NCBI RefSeq assembly: GCF_027938815.1
Contig: NZ_CP115913.1
Span: 5,490,001-5,554,000 of the forward strand
DNA: 64,000 nt
DNA from: Oceanirhabdus sp. W0125-5
Lineage (GTDB): Bacteria > Bacillota > Clostridia > Clostridiales > Clostridiaceae
Reading direction: 5' to 3'
Every line of letters begins with the position of its first letter. The first letter of the stretch is position 1. This document shows positions 61,511 through 64,000 of the stretch, in pieces. The notes under the pieces are model-generated. The model was given only the letters and a program-made list of their open reading frames with translations. It searched no databases and had not been told where the DNA came from. The position numbers and the translations under genes are program-made.

Positions 61511-61552
61511 TTCGGCACTTCCTATAAATATTCAAAACCAAGAAGTGCCGAA
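61511..61552. terminator. Hairpin between chemoreceptor and Cys-rich micro-protein genes
   Basis: TTCGGCACTTC and its complement enclose 20 bases. On the minus strand only A/T-rich sequence follows, without a clear T-run, so its terminator role is uncertain. Confidence 0.45.
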
Positions 61553-61574
61553 TAGTTCATTTAGTTAATAAAGT

Positions 61575-61712
61575 CTACTTTTCTAATTTTTGGGGTTTAG
61601 AAGCCTCCTCTTTTTTTACTTCTTCCTCCTCTACTATCTCTACTCCACAACTACATCCTCCTGATTTTCCAAATATCTTTTTTAAAATTGACTTTTTTTC
61701 TTCTTTTCCCAT
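61575..61712 (-). CDS. CxC micro-protein encoded with the UPF0718 permease
   Basis: 45 residues. MGKEEKKSILKKIFGKSGGC begins a basic N-terminus, then CSCGVEIVEEEEVKKEEAS holds a CxC motif in an acidic context and a Lys-rich tail follows. The ATG has GGAGG eight bases upstream, and the permease stop is 25 bp away, so the two are surely co-transcribed. Small CxC or CC proteins beside permeases often bind metals such as arsenic, mercury or copper. No family was recognised with confidence. Confidence 0.7.
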   Translation of the reverse strand: MGKEEKKSILKKIFGKSGGCSCGVEIVEEEEVKKEEASKPQKLEK

Positions 61713-61737
61713 TTATATTTCCTCCTTAAATTTATAT

Positions 61738-62664
61738 TTATATAACAAATAGATTAAACATATATCCTGAAATTGTAGCTACAAGGAATACTGATACCAC
61801 AAAAGCAATAACCATTTTTTTCTTAAATATTGTATTTAGTAATGTTACTTCTGGTATACTTGCTCCTGCTCCCCCAATAATAAGAGCCATTATTGCACCA
61901 ATACTCATACCTGATGCATTAAGTGCTTTTGCTATTGGAATCATAGTTTCCGTCCTAACATACATAGGAACACCAATTATTGCTGAAACAGGTACAGCAA
62001 ATAAATTTTCTGGTCCTGCAACCTTAGCAATAAAACTTTCAGGTACAAATCCATATATAAATGCACCAACTCCTGCTCCCACAAATAAGAATGGTAGCAC
62101 CTTTAAAAATAATGAAAATGTATCTTTTAATGCTAATTTAAACACCTTCGCATGCCTTTCTCCCTTTGTTCCTGAAATAACATCATATGTTATTGCTTCA
62201 TCTGATGCGCCTTTAATAGCAACGTTTTTTATCTGATCTTCCATACCCATTTTTTCTAGTATTATTCCAGCTAAAACTGCAAATATGAAAGTGAAAATTG
62301 CATAGATTACTGTAGTTTTAACTCCAAAGAACTTTATAAAAAGTATAATAATCATTGGATTTAATATTGGTGAAGATATTAAAAAGGAGATTGTCCCTCC
62401 AAATGGTGCTCCACTTTTAAATAACCCAACTAAAATTGGTATTGTGGAACATGAGCAAAATGGTGTTATCGCTCCTAATGCTGCTCCAAAAATATTTTGA
62501 AATCCTTTTTTAGGTTTTGTTAAAACCTTCTTTATTGTTTCTTTTGAAATATATCTCTGAAGCAGTGCTACTAGAAAACTAATTCCAATAAATAATGCAA
62601 TAAGTTCGCCCATAATAAGCTTAAAGAAATCTAAAGCAACTGTTAAATTATTTATTTCAAACAT
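61738..62664 (-). CDS. UPF0718/SaoE-like permease
   Basis: 308 residues, eight or so membrane segments. ITPFCSCSTIPILVGLFKSGAPFGGTISFLISSPILNP is the hallmark of the permease family DUF318/UPF0718, which includes metal(loid) and organoarsenic exporters. The cysteine pair in CSCST may bind the metal. VRTETMIPIAKALNASGMSIGAIMALIIGGAGASIPEV is the second repeat. The ATG follows AGAGAGGG. It forms an operon with the CxC micro-protein and is divergent from an HxlR gene, an arrangement suggesting substrate-induced expression. Confidence 0.88.
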   Translation of the reverse strand: MFEINNLTVALDFFKLIMGELIALFIGISFLVALLQRYISKETIKKVLTKPKKGFQNIFGAALGAITPFCSCSTIPILVGLFKSGAPFGGTISFLISSPILNPMIIILFIKFFGVKTTVIYAIFTFIFAVLAGIILEKMGMEDQIKNVAIKGASDEAITYDVISGTKGERHAKVFKLALKDTFSLFLKVLPFLFVGAGVGAFIYGFVPESFIAKVAGPENLFAVPVSAIIGVPMYVRTETMIPIAKALNASGMSIGAIMALIIGGAGASIPEVTLLNTIFKKKMVIAFVVSVFLVATISGYMFNLFVI

Positions 62665-62737
62665 ATTTATATCCCTCTCTTTTTATTTGATTTATTGTGA
62701 CCACAGGTTTATTATAATTTATATATAAAAAAAGAAA

Positions 62738-62775
62738 AGTACGCACTTTTTAGTTATTAGTTACTTTTTGGGTAC
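62738..62775. promoter_or_regulatory. Possible HxlR operator between permease and regulator
   Basis: The 140-bp divergent gap holds AGTACGCACTTTTTAG and, 12 bases later, TTACTTTTTGGGTACT, sharing ACTTTTT and inverted GTAC ends. Such a repeat could bind an HxlR dimer and control both directions. Weak, from symmetry only. Confidence 0.35.
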
Positions 62776-62804
62776 TATAGAAACAGTAAAAAGGAGTTCA
62801 TATT

Positions 62805-63143
62805 ATGGATATTGACAAAGGTTTAATTGAAAATTTAACTCTTGAAGAATGTGGAATAGAGTTTACTTTATCTAAAATAGGCGGGAAATGGAAACCTCTG
62901 ATTTTATGGTTTTTAGCTAAGAAGGGAACAAAAAGGTATGGTGAAATCAGACGTTTCATACCTGCTGTTACGAATAAGATGTTAAGTCAACAGTTAAAAG
63001 AGTTAGTAAGTGATGAACTTATTCATCGTAAGGATTATAAAGAAATCCCCCCAAAAGTAGAATATAGTATTACAGAAAAAGGCAAAACATTAATTCCACT
63101 CTTAGATTTTATGTGTTCCTGGGGATATGAACATAATAAATAA
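62805..63143 (+). CDS. HxlR-family transcriptional regulator
   Basis: 112 residues. SKIGGKWKPLILWFLAKKGTKRYGEIRRFIPAVTNKMLSQQLKELVSDELIHRKDYKEIPPKVEYSITEKGK is the winged helix-turn-helix of HxlR proteins. A Cys (C16 in EECGIEF) lies where redox or electrophile-sensing members have one, which suggests a thiol-based trigger. The ATG follows AAAGGAG. Transcribed away from the permease operon, which it probably regulates. Confidence 0.92.
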   Translation: MDIDKGLIENLTLEECGIEFTLSKIGGKWKPLILWFLAKKGTKRYGEIRRFIPAVTNKMLSQQLKELVSDELIHRKDYKEIPPKVEYSITEKGKTLIPLLDFMCSWGYEHNK

Positions 63144-63147
63144 CTAT

Positions 63148-63175
63148 AAAAGGATGTGCTTATGCACATCCTTTT
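63148..63175 (+). terminator. Intrinsic terminator after the HxlR gene
   Basis: AAAAGGATGTGC pairs perfectly with GCACATCCTTTT over a 4-base loop, followed by CACTCTTTCTC. Confidence 0.85.
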
Positions 63176-63352
63176 CACTCTTTCTCTTTCTTCTTTGTTA
63201 ATATTTTAAGAACTACATCATAAGAAATCTCAATTAGTCTTTTAATAAAATCCATATCAAAATTTTCATCTGACATATAGATTATTTCAATAATCTATAT
63301 TTATGTGATACACTGATTTTACCTCATTAAACATTGAACAAAACTCATATCT
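63175..63352 (-). pseudogene. Decayed MmcQ/YjbR-like gene fragment
   Basis: Minus-strand pieces read FCSMFNEVKSVYHINIDY, then after stops and a frameshift ENFDMDFIKRLIEISYDVV and KILTKKKEKE before the stop at 63175. The intact copy at 63757-64000 reads FRSMFDEIKPGYHMNKDNW, then EEDFIKKLIDISYDLVFKSL and TKKKQKE. This is therefore a truncated relic of a duplicated gene. Its stop overlaps the HxlR terminator. Confidence 0.75.
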
Positions 63353-63360
63353 AAAAAATA

Positions 63361-63636
63361 TTAATACCAACCGTCACAAACTTTCCAATATGAAATTTTA
63401 TCAAAGTTAATAAAACTCTTCTTTCCACACTTTTCTTTAATAACCAGCACTTTTCTGTCACATTTGCAATATGAACCTAAAAGAATTCCATATAAGCATA
63501 CGCATTCTTTACCACATTCAACATAGATTTTTACAACTACTTTCTTATGACATCTGTACTCTTTTTGGCAGCAGTGCTTTTCATCACAAAAATCATCACA
63601 ACAAAGTAAATCATTATATCCTTTATCTTCAAACAT
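63361..63636 (-). CDS. Cys-rich small protein, possibly spore-associated
   Basis: 91 residues with 15 Cys in patterns such as LCCDDFCDEKHCC, ECGKECVCLYG and YCKCDRK, no signal peptide. It resembles small Cys-rich clostridial proteins that associate with spore coats or bind metals, but no family can be named. The start has GGAGG ahead of it. It lies between the YjbR-like relic and the intact copy, suggesting insertion or duplication around it. Short but with a clear ribosome binding site. Confidence 0.7.
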   Translation of the reverse strand: MFEDKGYNDLLCCDDFCDEKHCCQKEYRCHKKVVVKIYVECGKECVCLYGILLGSYCKCDRKVLVIKEKCGKKSFINFDKISYWKVCDGWY

Positions 63637-63735
63637 TCAGTTATCCTCCTTAAATCAAGCTATCATTTGTTTTTTATATTTCAATATATATTATGAAAAT
63701 CCATTTCAATTGGTCACATTTATGACATATAATGC

Positions 63736-63774
63736 AAAAGACCACCATTCTCAAATTTATGAACAGTGGTCTTT
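63736..63774 (-). terminator. Terminator overlapping the YjbR-like stop codon
   Basis: AAAGACCAC pairs with GTGGTCTTT across a 20-base loop; the minus strand continues TTGCATTATAT. Confidence 0.6.
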
Positions 63775-64000
63775 AATCTCTTTCTGCTTTTTCTTGGTTA
63801 ATGATTTAAAAACTAAATCATAAGAAATATCAATTAATTTTTTAATAAAATCTTCTTCTAACGCTCCATCTAAATAAACGGTATTCCAATTATCTTTATT
63901 CATGTGATACCCTGGTTTGATTTCATCAAACATTGAACGAAACTCATGTATTTCTTCCTTAGAATACTTTAAGTTAATACTTGTTCTCTCAGGTTCATGT
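63757..64000 (-). CDS. MmcQ/YjbR-family protein, C-terminal part (cut by window edge)
   Basis: 81 residues at the right edge. HEPERTSINLKYSKEEIHEF runs to FRSMFDEIKPGYHMNKDNWNTVYLDGALEEDFIKKLIDISYDLVFKSLTKKKQKE, the typical end of the YjbR fold, a double-wing DNA-binding-like domain of unknown role. The N-terminal half is outside the window. A degraded second copy lies at 63175-63352. Confidence 0.85.
   Translation of the reverse strand, partial: HEPERTSINLKYSKEEIHEFRSMFDEIKPGYHMNKDNWNTVYLDGALEEDFIKKLIDISYDLVFKSLTKKKQKEIKDHCS

Noticed and set aside
1..64000. Many open frames opposite to real genes (for example plus-strand frames over the RND, ABC-F and ABC genes)
   Set aside because: They lack ribosome binding sites, have composition typical of antisense of AT-rich coding DNA, and overlap strongly supported genes.

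Overview
The window is AT-rich DNA whose codon usage, GGAGG-type ribosome binding sites, mobile elements and gene families (CD3324-type HTH protein, DUF6440, DUF3810, clostridial ABC-F, UPF0718 permease) point to a Clostridium-like member of the Firmicutes. Most genes lie on the minus strand, as expected for one replichore arm. There is no rRNA, tRNA, CRISPR array or prophage. It is an accessory-rich chromosomal stretch dominated by drug/peptide transport, resistance-type proteins, GNAT acetyltransferases and envelope lipoproteins.

Region by region. 1-9 kb: a 2-hydroxyacid dehydrogenase (cut by the window edge), manA, Nudix and GNAT genes, a PHP phosphoesterase, a TetM/EF-G-like GTPase, a membrane-anchored EEP-fold hydrolase and an orphan PAS histidine kinase. 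9-14.8 kb: a CD3324-type HTH gene with a structured leader; an IS6-like element with an 8-bp target duplication, inserted just upstream of a GNAT gene; an AlkA-like glycosylase; and a secreted matrixin protease with an exported partner. 15-23.4 kb: an ABC exporter behind an apparent translation attenuator, then a LysR-cupin unit divergent from an ABC-ABC-HIT operon. 23.5-29 kb: an RND transporter, an EF-hand/SUMF1 lipoprotein and a TetR regulator, with a 25-bp palindromic operator candidate. 29-34.7 kb: a degenerate Nudix protein, three GNAT genes with related 3' hairpins, a Cache-type lipoprotein, and a TrmB-like regulator with an AAC(3)-like enzyme.

34.7-45 kb: a HEAT-like protein, a P-loop kinase, tandem ABC-F proteins behind a leader peptide and intrinsic terminator (transcription attenuator), a CBS protein with an RxxxxH motif, a DUF3810 membrane protein and a DEAD-box helicase. 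45-54.4 kb: a cluster of DnaA-box-like sites, a decayed SH3-type gene, a two-component system plus ATPase and two permeases (LnrJK-LMN-like layout) split by a hairpin-rich repeat, a CPBP protease, a nucleotidyltransferase and a YARHG/SH3 lipoprotein. 54.7-64 kb: a transglutaminase-like lipoprotein; a dying ABC transporter (ATPase truncated, permease cut by a TnpB-only IS605/IS1341-type element whose own tnpB is broken); a chemoreceptor-like protein; a permease with a CxC micro-protein and divergent HxlR regulator; and two YjbR-like copies, one a pseudogene, around a Cys-rich protein.

The most interesting signals are the two different attenuators ahead of ABC-class genes, two genes that seem to start at ATT, the RND-SUMF1-TetR unit, the matrixin-partner pair, and the TnpB insertion whose empty site can be rebuilt together with its candidate TAM and guide. 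Functions rest on motif recognition by eye; no database search was run.
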